The position numbers and the translations under genes are program-made. Positions 1 through 10,063 of a stretch of 64,000 bases of DNA are shown here, piece by piece; positions within the stretch are counted from its first letter, which is position 1; each line of letters begins with the position of its first letter. Under the pieces are notes generated by a model, which did not search any database, was not told where the DNA came from, and worked only from the letters and a program-made list of their open reading frames with translations. The stretch comes from Homarus americanus (taxonomy: Eukaryota > Arthropoda > Malacostraca > Decapoda > Nephropidae): the NCBI RefSeq assembly GCF_018991925.1, contig NW_024756966.1:861501-925500 (forward strand). Reading direction: 5' to 3'.

Positions 1-1
1 G

Positions 2-3000
2 ACCAAAGATGAGACGGGCCGCTCCCCGGACCACGTGCACGCGTGTCCCTTCTGCCACTTCACGTGCGAGTCGGAGACGACGCTGCAGCATCACGTAGAC
101 GCTGACCATGGCGGTGAGAAGAAGGCGGGCCTCAGGTGTCCGCTGTGCGAGGAGGCGTGTCCGGACATGTCCGCCCTGGAGAAGCACGCCATTAATATTC
201 ACTCCGTCAACTCTGACGGCCTTCAGCGCCTCTTGCTGCTGGTCAGACTTAGTGATGCTGCTAGTAAAGGCGATGATGAGGAGGACCATCACCAAAACCA
301 GAGCGAACAGCATCAGCGGTTGCAGGAACAGCTACAGCAGCGGTACCAGCAGAAGCCGGAAGAGAGCCAGTCATCAGGTGGTGCAGGTAAGCGAGGTGAT
401 GAGCGGAGCGTGGGCCGGGAGCAGGAGGAGTGTGGCGTGTGTGGGGTGGCCTGTGTCTCTATCGAAGATCTAGTAGCTCACCAGGCGATTACTGGCCACA
501 CGACCATCACGGAGACCCCGCGTGGCCCCGGCTACTTATGCTGGAAGAAGGGCTGCAACCACTACTTCCCCACAGCCCAAGCGCTACATAGTCACTTTCG
601 GGAGATCCACGGCGCGGCCCCCCGACCCTCAGTGGCTGTGTCTGAACGACACGTGTACAAGTACCGTTGTCAACAATGCTCACTCGCGTTTAAGACTGTT
701 GAGAAGCTGCAGTTGCATTCCCAATACCATGCCATTCGGGACGCTACTAAATGCCTACTGTGCCAACGGAACTTCCGTTCGTTAACTGCACTGCAGAAGC
801 ACGTCAGTTTAGACCACACCAACCTGACGCCGGTGGAGCGTAACCAGTTCCAGGCGTCCACCGTCGGAACTCCGGTGGGGGCGGGGGCGGGACCAGTCCT
901 TGACCCCAACACCACAGCCCTGCTCCGTCGGGAGTCCAACAAGGGGGACGAGGTGGAGGAGGTGGCGCGAGTGGTGGAAGAGCCGCCACTCCCGCCACAG
1001 CAGCAGGCTATTGAGGACTACCTCAACTCGGACACGATGGCCCTGGACAACTATAGCGACCCGGCGAGACGCTACAAGTGTCACCGGTGCCGTGTCGGCT
1101 TCACCAGACAGAGTTACCTCACAGCTCACCAAAAGACGCTGCTCCACCGTCGTGGTGAGAAGCTCACTTATCCCATGGAGAAATACCTCGACCCCAACAG
1201 ACCTTATAAATGTGACGTCTGTAAAGAGTCATTTACGCAGAAAAATATTCTGCTTGTACATTATAATTCAGTCAGTCATTTGCACAAGCTTAAAAAAGCT
1301 ATGCAGGATAAAGAGACCAAAGGATCCTTAAGTAATACTCAGACCCAGTCTGAGCTGGGCAGCACTGAGGGCAGAACAACCCCCCAGGGGGACGGCCAAG
1401 CCGGCCCCCCACGGGGTAGCGGTGTAGGGATGGGGGAGGAGGAGGAGCGGAACAAACCTTATAGATGTCATGTGTGCCGCGTGGCGTACTCCCAGCAGTC
1501 AACGCTGGACATCCACCTCCGCTCAGTGCTCCATCAGACACGTGCCTCCCGCCTCCCAGAGTACGGGGGCCCCGCCGCCCACCATGACCCCTTGCGCCCA
1601 CTAGTCGAGCGAACACCCACACCCACCTCCACCCCGCAGCCCTCCCCAGCCCCACACCACGACGCCCACACTCCTCGCTCCCCTTCTAACTCCCAGGGCA
1701 CCCCTCCTGGGGCGCACCATCAGGGCATTTCCTCCTCCAGTAGTAGTGGCAGCGGCGGCCAGGGAAGCTGCGGGCGCTGCGGCGGCGTGTGGAACACAGC
1801 TGAGCAAGGGGCACAGCACGCAGTGCTGTGTGGTCTTCTGCCGCCCCATCTGGCCTTCCTTCCTCACGTCAGCTGCAGCAGCTTGAGTCCGTCAGCCGCC
1901 CTGGACGCCGCATGGGCCTCCCTCTGCGGCGCCACCCACCTGCCCCCGACTCAGCCCCACGACCGCTCTCTCTCTCCATCTGAATGTTCCATAGAATCTC
2001 TCTCTACCTCTAGATTCACTGTACCTTTCAGAAAGTCTTCACGCCTTCACAAGCACTTATTAGAAAGCTTTGGCTTTGATCTAGTTGTTCAGTATGTTGA
2101 AAATCAACAGACTAGTCCTTCAAAAGACCCTGATGAAGGGACTTCTGAGGACGCTAAAGACAAATCCATTTCTAATTTGCCTGAACTAAGTAAATCCAAA
2201 TGTCCTCAATGTTATAAAAAATTTTCTAGTGTATGGGTTTTAAAAGCCCACTTAGAAGAAATTCATAAGTCAGGTGTACCTTTTGATTACCTTAAGAAAT
2301 TCTCTGATGAGTACCGTAAAGAGTACAACACTAGTCGGCACTGCTCTAGCAGCGATCCCTCTGCTCTTACAGATGAGGAGCGAGGCCGGGACGCGGAGGT
2401 CGTCCAGGGGGGAGAGAAGGGGACTTCAGATGAGAGAGAGAAAGAGGCAGAGTCAGGCAGCAGGAGCGACGCCGCGGCCACGCCCACGCCCACCTCTCGT
2501 GCCACGCCTACACCAGGGATCACGCCCACCTCCACCACCGCCTGCTCCATCTCCCCCGCTGCTGACCACCAGGGTATGAGTATGCCGCCACAGATGGCAG
2601 AAATGGCGGCGGCACTCAATGCTCTCACTGCAGCCCAGATGCAGCAGATGCAGTTCAACCCCATGATGATGGCAGGGTTGGGTCTGGCGGCAGGGTTGCC
2701 ACTACAACTCAACCCTCTGGCTGCCATGAACCTACACCCACCCTTGGCGCCCATGCTGCCTCCACACATGTTCGACCATATGGCCCTCGCCAGTATGCAG
2801 CAGCAGGGACCACCTACTTCAGGGCCTTCAGGCCTCCAAGGTGACCCATCTGTGTTCATCAAGCAGCAACAGCAACAGCTCCTACAGCAGCAGCAGCAAC
2901 AACAACAGGCTGCTGCTGCTGCTGCCGCCGCCGCTGCTGCCCAGCAGAAAAGAGCTCGAACACGCATCACTGATGAACAACTCAAGATCCTAAGAGGCCA

Positions 3001-6000
3001 CTTCGACATCAACAATTCTCCCACAGAGGAACAGATAAACGAGATGGCTAAACAGAGTGGACTGCCTCCCAAGGTGATCAAACATTGGTTTCGCAACACC
3101 CTGTTCAAGGAGCGACAACGCAGCAAAGATTCGCCGTATAACTTTAGCATCCCACCGTCCACCACACTCAACCTGGAGGAGTACGAGAAGACAGGTGAGG
3201 CCAAGGTGATGCTGCTCAACCCAGAAGAGGCGCGCGAGATCGTGGCGATCAACAGTGCTCGGGAGGAGGAGAGAGTCGCCGAGCGGATCCCAAAGGAGCA
3301 AGAAGAGCCAGTCCCTGACCGTGCCGCAGCCATGTCCCCGCTCAACAAAGTTCCTAGTCTTAACCAAGACAATAGCCGAGTACAAGAAAAGAACGGGGAC
3401 GGCTTAGGTGGGTCAGTAGGTCTGAATAACCAGCAGCAGCTCCAACACCAACAACAACAGCGGGAGCAGCAACAACAACAACAACAACAACAACAACAGC
3501 GGGAGCAGCAACAACAACCACCGCTGGAGCAGCAACAGCGGGAGCAGCTGCCAATACAACCGTTGCTGTCACACCATCACCAGCAACAACAGGTGAGCAG
3601 TGGACCCCAGTTGGTGTCGTCGGCGTCGTCATCCCCTCTGGGGCTGCCGGCGACCTCGCCGTTCACCTCCCTGGCTTCGCCGCAGACGTCGCTCTCACTC
3701 ACCTCACTCATTACCTCCCAGCTTGAGACCAACCCCATGCTGGCCCACAAGCTGCCTCACACACCACCCACAGTTCCTAGTTCTGGCCTTATTCCTCCAA
3801 GCTCAGGTGTGAGTCCCACGCCGCCCCATCTGTCCTTCCCATCAACCCCACTCTCTGCCCCCCACACTCCCACCTCTTCCTGCTCCAACACAGGCAAGCG
3901 AGCCAACCGCACCCGCTTCACTGACTACCAGATTAAGGTGCTACAAGAGTTCTTCGAGAACAACGCCTACCCCAAGGACGATGATCTGGAGTACTTGTCC
4001 AAGCTGCTCAACCTCTCGCCGCGTGTTATTGTGGTGTGGTTCCAGAACGCCCGCCAGAAGGCACGGAAGGTGTACGAAAACCAGCCGCCCATCGACCCCA
4101 ACGACGAAGGCGCGGGCAGGTTCACGCGGACGCCGGGCCTCAATTACCAATGTAAGAAGTGCTTGCTTGTCTTCCAGCGGTACTATGAGCTCATCCGACA
4201 CCAGAAGACTCATTGTTTCAAGGAAGAAGACGCCAAGCGCTCAGCCCAGGCACAAGCAGCAGCAGCTCAAGCAGCAGCGCTGTACAATGACGAGAACTCA
4301 AACCACTCCAGCATCACCGACTCATCACAGCAGTCAGGTGGTCTAGACACCAAGTCCACCGAGAGTTTCCAGTGTGATAAGTGCAGTCTGGTATTTAATC
4401 GGTTTGAACAGTGGCGGGAACACCAAATTGTTCACCTTATGAATCCAGCACTCTTTTTAAATAAAGGTGCTGATTCCCCCTTTACTAGCATACAGCAGCA
4501 GCAACAGCAGTCACAGCCTCCACAGCAGCCACAACAGCCGCCCACCTCCGTCCCTCAGCCCCACCCTAGCCCCCTCTTACCCCCAGCCTCGCCTCTGAAG
4601 CGTAAAGCTGACGAGAGCGAGGATGAGAGAGAGAGCATGGTGGGGAGCACCGAGGCCCAGAGGGATAAGCGGCTCCGCACCACCATCCTTCCGGAGCAGC
4701 TCGACTACCTCTACCAGAAGTACCAGATGGAGGCCAACCCTTCGCGGAAGATGCTCGAGACCATTGCTCAGGAAGTGGGTCTCAAGAAGAGGGTCGTCCA
4801 AGTTTGGTTCCAGAACACACGAGCGCGAGAAAGGAAAGGTCAGTTTAGAGCTCATGCACAAGTGATTAACAAAAAATGTCCCTTCTGTCCTGCTATCTTT
4901 AAAGTCAAGTCTGCTCTTGAGTCGCACCTTTCCACTAAGCACGCGGATCATTACTCTAAGGGAGATGTGGACATTGATGCACTGCCTGATGTAGAAGACT
5001 CTGGTGTTGGGAACTTCGGCCTGTCTTCAACTCCTTCTGCAACTCAAGCCTCTCAAGTGATGCCCTCTTCTCTCTTCTCCTCAGAAGTTCCGGAAGACTC
5101 GATAGCCATGTACCACGAGGAGGCAATCCGGCGGTACCTCAACGATGTCAACTTATCATCAGACGGTACCCGGCGAGAAGGTGAGAGTCCACTTGATCTC
5201 AGTAAACCCTTAGACATTGTGCGGCCGCTGGGGTTTGACTCCTCCCTGCTGGACAGCACCAACGATCACCTCGACGACAACTCGGACGAGGAGAGCTACC
5301 ACCTGGACGTGGTGGATCACGACGAAGGCGACACTCTCTTAAACTCATATGAGAGTAATCCAACCTCGCCCGCCTCTTCAACCACCAGCAGCGCCAAGCA
5401 GGCTGGGGCCCAGCATGGCGCTGCCAACAAGAGGTTCCGCACCCAGATGTCGTCCATCCAGGTGAAGATCATGAAAAGTGTGTTCCAGGATTATAAGACG
5501 CCTACGATGGCGGAGTGTGAGTTGCTGGGGAGGGAGATAGGGCTAGCCAAGCGTGTGGTGCAGGTGTGGTTCCAGAATGCGCGGGCAAAGGAAAAGAAAG
5601 CCAAATTGGCTCTGCAGAAGGTGCTCGGCACGGAGCCCGAGGCTCCCAAACCACCTGAGGAGTGCAAAGTGTGTAACTTTAAGTACAGTCATAAGTACTC
5701 TATTCAGGACCACTTGTTCACGCGGTCACATATCGAAAACATGAAAATGTTCCTGGAAAAAGTGAAGGAAGAGAGTGACGCGGCCGGCCTAAACTCCAGC
5801 CTGAGTTCGATGTCTGGAGACGTCGACCGGCCGCCCTCGGCTATGACGCCCGCGGCCGGCCTGGCCCACCAGCTGCAGATGGCGCAGCTGATGGCACTAG
5901 GGTCCCCACCAGCTGCTGCCGGTGCCGCCGCTGGTGAAGAAAAGAAGGGCGGCCCTGGTGGGAGCAGCAACACCGACGACCTGAGTCGCCTGCAGCTCCT

Positions 6001-6094
6001 GCAGCAGATGTACCAGCAGATGGGTCTCGGGGGGCTGCAAGGGGCGCCGCACCCACTCCTTCAGCACGCCATGATGGCCGGCGCCGGTGAGTAG
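2..6094 (+). CDS. zfh2: Zinc-finger homeobox transcription factor, zfh2/ZFHX3-4 family (5' partial)
   Basis: This is a nuclear DNA-binding regulator of the ATBF1/ZFHX3-ZFHX4 and Drosophila zfh2 family, which acts in neural and appendage development. The frame is open from base 2 with no convincing start, so the N-terminus lies upstream; residue 1 here is the codon at base 35. C2H2 fingers start (first Cys) at 4, 35, 133, 169, 212, 240, 349, 393, 478, 723, 1373, 1447, 1615 and 1877, with a degenerate C2HC finger at 579. Fingers at 133, 349, 393, 478 and 1877 have H-x5-H spacing. Homeodomains are HD1 971-1030, HD2 1288-1347, HD3 1544-1603 and HD4 1798-1857; all keep W48, F49 and N51, but HD1 has R50 and L53. 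PLDLS at 1719-1723 is a CtBP-type corepressor motif. Poly-Gln and poly-Ala tracts flank HD1. No intron interrupts about 2,030 codons. The stop overlaps a splice donor, so the true C-terminus may be elsewhere. Family assignment is secure; orthology to zfh2 is inferred. Confidence 0.95.
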   Translation, partial: TKDETGRSPDHVHACPFCHFTCESETTLQHHVDADHGGEKKAGLRCPLCEEACPDMSALEKHAINIHSVNSDGLQRLLLLVRLSDAASKGDDEEDHHQNQSEQHQRLQEQLQQRYQQKPEESQSSGGAGKRGDERSVGREQEECGVCGVACVSIEDLVAHQAITGHTTITETPRGPGYLCWKKGCNHYFPTAQALHSHFREIHGAAPRPSVAVSERHVYKYRCQQCSLAFKTVEKLQLHSQYHAIRDATKCLLCQRNFRSLTALQKHVSLDHTNLTPVERNQFQASTVGTPVGAGAGPVLDPNTTALLRRESNKGDEVEEVARVVEEPPLPPQQQAIEDYLNSDTMALDNYSDPARRYKCHRCRVGFTRQSYLTAHQKTLLHRRGEKLTYPMEKYLDPNRPYKCDVCKESFTQKNILLVHYNSVSHLHKLKKAMQDKETKGSLSNTQTQSELGSTEGRTTPQGDGQAGPPRGSGVGMGEEEERNKPYRCHVCRVAYSQQSTLDIHLRSVLHQTRASRLPEYGGPAAHHDPLRPLVERTPTPTSTPQPSPAPHHDAHTPRSPSNSQGTPPGAHHQGISSSSSSGSGGQGSCGRCGGVWNTAEQGAQHAVLCGLLPPHLAFLPHVSCSSLSPSAALDAAWASLCGATHLPPTQPHDRSLSPSECSIESLSTSRFTVPFRKSSRLHKHLLESFGFDLVVQYVENQQTSPSKDPDEGTSEDAKDKSISNLPELSKSKCPQCYKKFSSVWVLKAHLEEIHKSGVPFDYLKKFSDEYRKEYNTSRHCSSSDPSALTDEERGRDAEVVQGGEKGTSDEREKEAESGSRSDAAATPTPTSRATPTPGITPTSTTACSISPAADHQGMSMPPQMAEMAAALNALTAAQMQQMQFNPMMMAGLGLAAGLPLQLNPLAAMNLHPPLAPMLPPHMFDHMALASMQQQGPPTSGPSGLQGDPSVFIKQQQQQLLQQQQQQQQAAAAAAAAAAAQQKRARTRITDEQLKILRGHFDINNSPTEEQINEMAKQSGLPPKVIKHWFRNTLFKERQRSKDSPYNFSIPPSTTLNLEEYEKTGEAKVMLLNPEEAREIVAINSAREEERVAERIPKEQEEPVPDRAAAMSPLNKVPSLNQDNSRVQEKNGDGLGGSVGLNNQQQLQHQQQQREQQQQQQQQQQQREQQQQPPLEQQQREQLPIQPLLSHHHQQQQVSSGPQLVSSASSSPLGLPATSPFTSLASPQTSLSLTSLITSQLETNPMLAHKLPHTPPTVPSSGLIPPSSGVSPTPPHLSFPSTPLSAPHTPTSSCSNTGKRANRTRFTDYQIKVLQEFFENNAYPKDDDLEYLSKLLNLSPRVIVVWFQNARQKARKVYENQPPIDPNDEGAGRFTRTPGLNYQCKKCLLVFQRYYELIRHQKTHCFKEEDAKRSAQAQAAAAQAAALYNDENSNHSSITDSSQQSGGLDTKSTESFQCDKCSLVFNRFEQWREHQIVHLMNPALFLNKGADSPFTSIQQQQQQSQPPQQPQQPPTSVPQPHPSPLLPPASPLKRKADESEDERESMVGSTEAQRDKRLRTTILPEQLDYLYQKYQMEANPSRKMLETIAQEVGLKKRVVQVWFQNTRARERKGQFRAHAQVINKKCPFCPAIFKVKSALESHLSTKHADHYSKGDVDIDALPDVEDSGVGNFGLSSTPSATQASQVMPSSLFSSEVPEDSIAMYHEEAIRRYLNDVNLSSDGTRREGESPLDLSKPLDIVRPLGFDSSLLDSTNDHLDDNSDEESYHLDVVDHDEGDTLLNSYESNPTSPASSTTSSAKQAGAQHGAANKRFRTQMSSIQVKIMKSVFQDYKTPTMAECELLGREIGLAKRVVQVWFQNARAKEKKAKLALQKVLGTEPEAPKPPEECKVCNFKYSHKYSIQDHLFTRSHIENMKMFLEKVKEESDAAGLNSSLSSMSGDVDRPPSAMTPAAGLAHQLQMAQLMALGSPPAAAGAAAGEEKKGGPGGSSNTDDLSRLQLLQQMYQQMGLGGLQGAPHPLLQHAMMAGAGE
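2864..2947 (+). repeat. CAG/CAA and GCN codon repeat: poly-Gln then poly-Ala
   Basis: An interrupted run of CAG/CAA codons encodes two Gln tracts split by two Leu. It is followed directly by eleven Ala codons of mixed GCT/GCC/GCG use, ending a few residues before homeodomain 1. Mixed codons suggest selection on the amino-acid tract rather than recent slippage. Such tracts are common in activation or repression regions of large arthropod transcription factors. Length polymorphism between individuals is likely. Confidence 0.9.
3429..3600 (+). repeat. CAA/CAG-rich poly-Gln segment between HD1 and HD2
   Basis: A long Gln-rich stretch is broken by recurring REQ motifs, for example QQREQQQQ, implying duplication of a CAGCGGGAGCAG core within the tract. 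It sits in the linker between homeodomains 1 and 2 and is expected to be disordered. Its 3' end contains CAG|GTGAGC (donor-like, GT at 3593). Confidence 0.85.
6087..6092 (+). other. Strong 5' splice-donor match (GTGAGT) overlapping the apparent stop codon
   Basis: The exon end reads GGC GCC G|GTGAGTAG. All six intronic consensus bases match, and the apparent TAG stop (6092-6094) lies inside the putative intron. If used, the exon ends at 6086 in phase 1 and the protein continues in a downstream exon. Vertebrate ZFHX3/4 proteins extend hundreds of residues past homeodomain 4, which favours this reading. No downstream exon was recognised in the remaining 58 kb. Confidence 0.6.
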
Positions 6095-6718
6095 CGGTCC
6101 CCCTCCCTCCCATCAATGTCCGCACCCGCTGCCCGTCCCGCCCACACACCACCCAGCGCCGCCCGCACGCTACCCCGCCCTATCCCGCCTGCCCCGGCCA
6201 CGCCTGCCAGGGGACCACTACTACTACACCTGCTCACGCTCACTGCGCCATGAGGGTCGCCCTAGGAGGCCCGGCAGTATTATGTCCGGCCGGTGGAGTA
6301 GTGAGCAGCAGCAGCAGCCCCCGGGCAGGCCTGGCCGGGGCTAGCGTCAGTGTAGCTTGGCCCTGTCACGCTTTATCCTCCCTGGCAGCGTCACGCTTGC
6401 CGGTGTGCTGCTGCTGGCCCCACCCTGTGTTCACTCTCGCTTGTCCGGACCCGATCTGTCAACTCCTGTGTCTGTGTCAAGCCCAAGCCCAGGTCGCGGG
6501 TGGGAATACGGACATGCTGTACCCCACTCGTGGAGAGACAAGTCTGTTGCTTAATGTGTTGATGTTTAATTGATGGCATTTTTGCAAAGTTACGAAAGTT
6601 CCGGATATCAGGCCTTACTGAGTCTGAGGCCTTAACAAGCTTCACTAGAGCTGGTTTTATGTACTTTTTTTGTGTAATCCTCTAGGACTGTGCGTCACGA
6701 TGGTAGATCATAGAGTAT

Positions 6719-6724
6719 AATAAA
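6719..6724 (+). terminator. Proximal polyadenylation signal AATAAA
   Basis: A canonical hexamer lies about 625 bases after the stop codon. It would give a short 3' UTR isoform lacking the hairpins further down. Usage cannot be judged from sequence alone. Confidence 0.35.
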
Positions 6725-7912
6725 GCCTATTAATGGTGAAACACTATCATACCTCGCATCAAAGCATATGAATTGAATGTAACTCTAAAATATAAAAAAG
6801 AAAAAAAGATTTGTCGCGCACCAGATTAACGCTATCCTGTATACTGAACTTATAGTTAATGTTCCTACCACTTTTTATGCTACTCACGTGATGAATGTTT
6901 CAGAACGCATAATTATTATTTTCACTAATTTTAGCGAAACCCAAAACAATCAGTAGCAAGATTTCTAACTAAAAAAATCGTTTACTAATACAGTTGATAT
7001 CACATGACTGTAAATTGACTACTAGCTTGTACATTAGGTCAGCTTATAGACAGTATCTAGGCTTTAGCGTGCAACCTCTTCTCCTCACTTATAGACGCAA
7101 GTAACCCTCACTTATAAAACGACCAGTATTCTTAGTTGCTACTTAAGGGGACTTTTTACCTTCGAGCGAATCATCGTTAACTACAAAATTAACTATGTAA
7201 GAGTACAAGGCAGATTTCCAAACTCGAACTTCTGTTGTTGTTTTTTATCCCCTTCAGTCGTGACCAGGAATTCGGGTCATTAGGGTGTTAAAAAAAAATC
7301 TCTTTGTATCTACCACAAGCAACAGGTTCCTGAGATAATGCCGATAATCACGAGTGAATTCAGACAAAACTCGACCATAGATTCCTCATCAGTCTTCCAC
7401 ATCCAACCGACCCAACTGAAGGTATTAAGAGCAAAACAAAAACAAAAAGTTCTCAAAATAACCCCCCCCCCTCCCAGTATGTGTATATCCGAATATGTCG
7501 GATATATTTTCAATCAATATTCAGAATAGCCCTCCCCCCACCACAATCTCCCATCTATAGCCTCTTCATTCATAAACTGAGAGGAAAAACGAGATAGTTC
7601 ATTCATTAAAACTTACTACAACAGTTGTAAGTTATACGACCTATAACAAGCGTTCGGTGTCCCCCCCTCATGCAATTGTATGTATATTGTACATTTTAAT
7701 CCAAGGAAAGTAATGGTCGTCAGATGTAAACTTGTGACCAGTGTTGAGTGAGGTGTAGTGTTCGTTTTGTGCCGCAGGAATATTGTGTATTGTATGGCAT
7801 GTGGGTGTCCAGGTACACACACATACCATAGGTTGGAATGTATTTTTAAAAAAAGAATTTGAAAGGTGACGAATGTATCTGTAGGAGGTGGTGTTTAAAA
7901 AATAAATAACCT

Positions 7913-8098
7913 GCCAGTAAGATATATCAATCCCAGCTCATGGGATTATTGATCTTACTGGCTCTTACGATAAGGCAGTAAGATAACACAAAATCATACC
8001 CATGGAGGGGTTACTTATCTTACTGGCGCCTCTATGATAGCAACAGTAAGATACTTGTCAACGCAGTCCATGGGGATATATATATATAGATCTTGCTG
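7913..8098 (+). repeat. Three tandem hairpin units with shared stem and loop motifs
   Basis: Hairpins at 7913-7962, 7974-8027 and 8044-8098 each begin with (C)AGTAAGAT and end with its complement. The outer stems are 11 perfect pairs, 12 of 13 pairs, and 9 pairs including one G-U wobble. Each has a CATGG motif in or near the loop. Spacing is about 61-69 bp, so they look like diverged copies of one unit. Within hairpin 1 a second 7-bp stem (AATCCCA/TGGGATT) closes a 5-nt loop. They could be an RNA structural element, miRNA-like precursors, or a decayed foldback repeat. Confidence 0.7.
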
Positions 8099-8800
8099 AC
8101 GCTTTTCACTTGGCCTTAAAGAGCCCCCCACCACCTCCTAGCTGGATGACGAAGCTTGTCTCGGTACAGTAAAACGAACACTACAGCCCCGCCGCTCATT
8201 GATGCCCCCACTCTACCTCGCACATATTTTGCCGAACGAACAAAGTAGCGGGCGAGCGAACCCCTTGTGCCAGTGCCAGCAACCCCCTCTTAGAGTGGCT
8301 CGTGTATGGTAAGTTTGAGCCGTGGAGGGGGTCAGGGTAGCGAGGTTGCAGGCTTCGCTCGCCGGTCCAACAAGATCATGAGGTCATAGTAGCGATTTTG
8401 AGCCTTGTGTACCGAGAGGAGCGAGGGTACCCAGCAGTGACGTGCGGTGAACGAACAGACAGACAGATCTTTTTTGTGTTGGTTTTCACTAGATTGATCA
8501 ATAATATCCTAGAGCTTGTGTTAAAAAGGGGGAATAAGTTGTGTTGATAAATGCAGGCTCAGAATTGCTAGTTTGATCCCATTTAACTGTACGTGTAAGT
8601 GTGTTTGTATGTTTGTATTATTCCTGCGTCTGTCACACAGTTCCTTCCAGCATCCAACTGGCTTTGTACCAGAGGGTCGTTACCTGTTACAGAACGACCC
8701 GCCAATTGTTGTCCTTTATAGACCACAAGAATGAATATATCAGTCTAGCAACACACCAGGTGACATCTTTCACTTTTTCTCATAATAGGTTTACCGTAGT

Positions 8801-9047
8801 GTGTCCGAAACTGCTGAAAACCGTGTTGTGTGTGTGTTTTTACAGTTCACGAATCTGGTTTGCTTTCAAGGCAGGTTTATTGCCTCACGGGTTTTTTCTT
8901 CATTTTTTTTTATTCATTTCAACATCACTCTTTTTTGCGGTGTTCAAAGCCGATGTGTGGATTGTTAGGTGCTTGAGAACTACGCGGTAAGGAATCCATA
9001 CTGACTCACAGCTTAGAGTTGGAACGTTTTTCAGCAGTTTCGGACAC
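8801..9047 (+). repeat. Inverted repeat, 23-nt arms with one mismatch, 201-nt spacer
   Basis: The arm at 8801-8823 starts GTGTCCGAAACTGCTG and its near-perfect reverse complement lies at 9025-9047. In RNA this would form a long-range hairpin inside the putative 3' UTR. A 129-codon frame crosses the first arm and most of the spacer, but its composition does not support a protein. Confidence 0.75.
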
Positions 9048-10044
9048 AGTGAAGTGAATTCAGCATTAGCAGTGATTGGCCAGTTCCGGCGGGCTGTCAA
9101 TAAGGGTGAGAGTTCCGCTGGCTGCAGCTGCTCCGTACAACCCTATGAGTAACGCTATACCTTATTGTAAGTCGTGGAGCTGGTCCTTCACCTCATGACG
9201 AATATTTTAATAAGACCAGTTTGTTTGTTTTTTCTTCCTTGTGTTGAGTGTAGCAACCAGTGAGCCTATTTGTTATGTGAGGCACTGAACAATATCATAT
9301 CTCTTTGAGTTTCTGTTATAGAAGAAAAAACACCGTGTTGGGTCGGTGATTTTTTGCAAACTGGAGTTGACTACTATAATATATCATGAAACGGTTCCTC
9401 GCTTTTATTTGGAAATTATTTATATAACTGAAATGAATCGCAAAGTTCCTATTTGAATGTGAATATTTGAGATACTATTAGTACTGATATAATAATAGTA
9501 ATAAGAGAATAAACGTACATGTAGGGCGCTTGGATCTCGCAGGGGTGATGACTCTTGATATTGCCGCCATGTGAGTGTTCCTTATATTTTTACATTAATA
9601 ATAATTGTTGTAATCATTTTATGGACCACATCGGTATGACTTTGTCCACTTTAGAAGATGATGGTGTTAACTAAGCTCTGGTATTTATATATGACTTCTA
9701 TTATGTTGTAAATAGTTATGGTAGACTTCTCGAGTGCTACCATTGTGTTATGTTGTACATTATCATTATTATAATTATTATTATTATTATTATTTTTATG
9801 ACTACAAGTTATAAGCTAAGTCTTAAATGTGTGTTGTGCTTTACTGTACAGCCGTATATCTAAAACCGGTCAGATGTCTCTTTATGTTGTACATTAATTT
9901 TATTTCCAGTGTCATTTTACTTCTTTCTTTGTATATTACATCATATATAATTTAGTTAAAGAGAAAACAGTTGTGTTTTGTTGTATATTACTGAGTTAGA
10001 GACGTTCTCATTATTTCCTGTACGTATGTGGGAAATTAGTGATA

Positions 10045-10063
10045 AATAAACCTCGAAAATAAA
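10045..10063 (+). terminator. Distal pair of AATAAA polyadenylation signals
   Basis: Two overlapping-range AATAAA hexamers (10045 and 10058) are followed by a TTGTCTTTTATG stretch resembling a downstream GU/U-rich element. This is the best candidate for the distal transcript end; another AATAAA at 10555 is a weaker alternative. Confidence 0.4.

Noticed and set aside
2287..3372. 361-codon minus-strand frame opposite the zfh2-like exon
   Set aside because: It mirrors the poly-Gln/poly-Ala tracts and is a shadow of the real + strand gene.
8601..8990. 129-codon + strand frame of normal complexity
   Set aside because: It covers the first arm of the inverted repeat and most of the spacer, has no recognisable domain, and lies in AT-rich putative 3' UTR.
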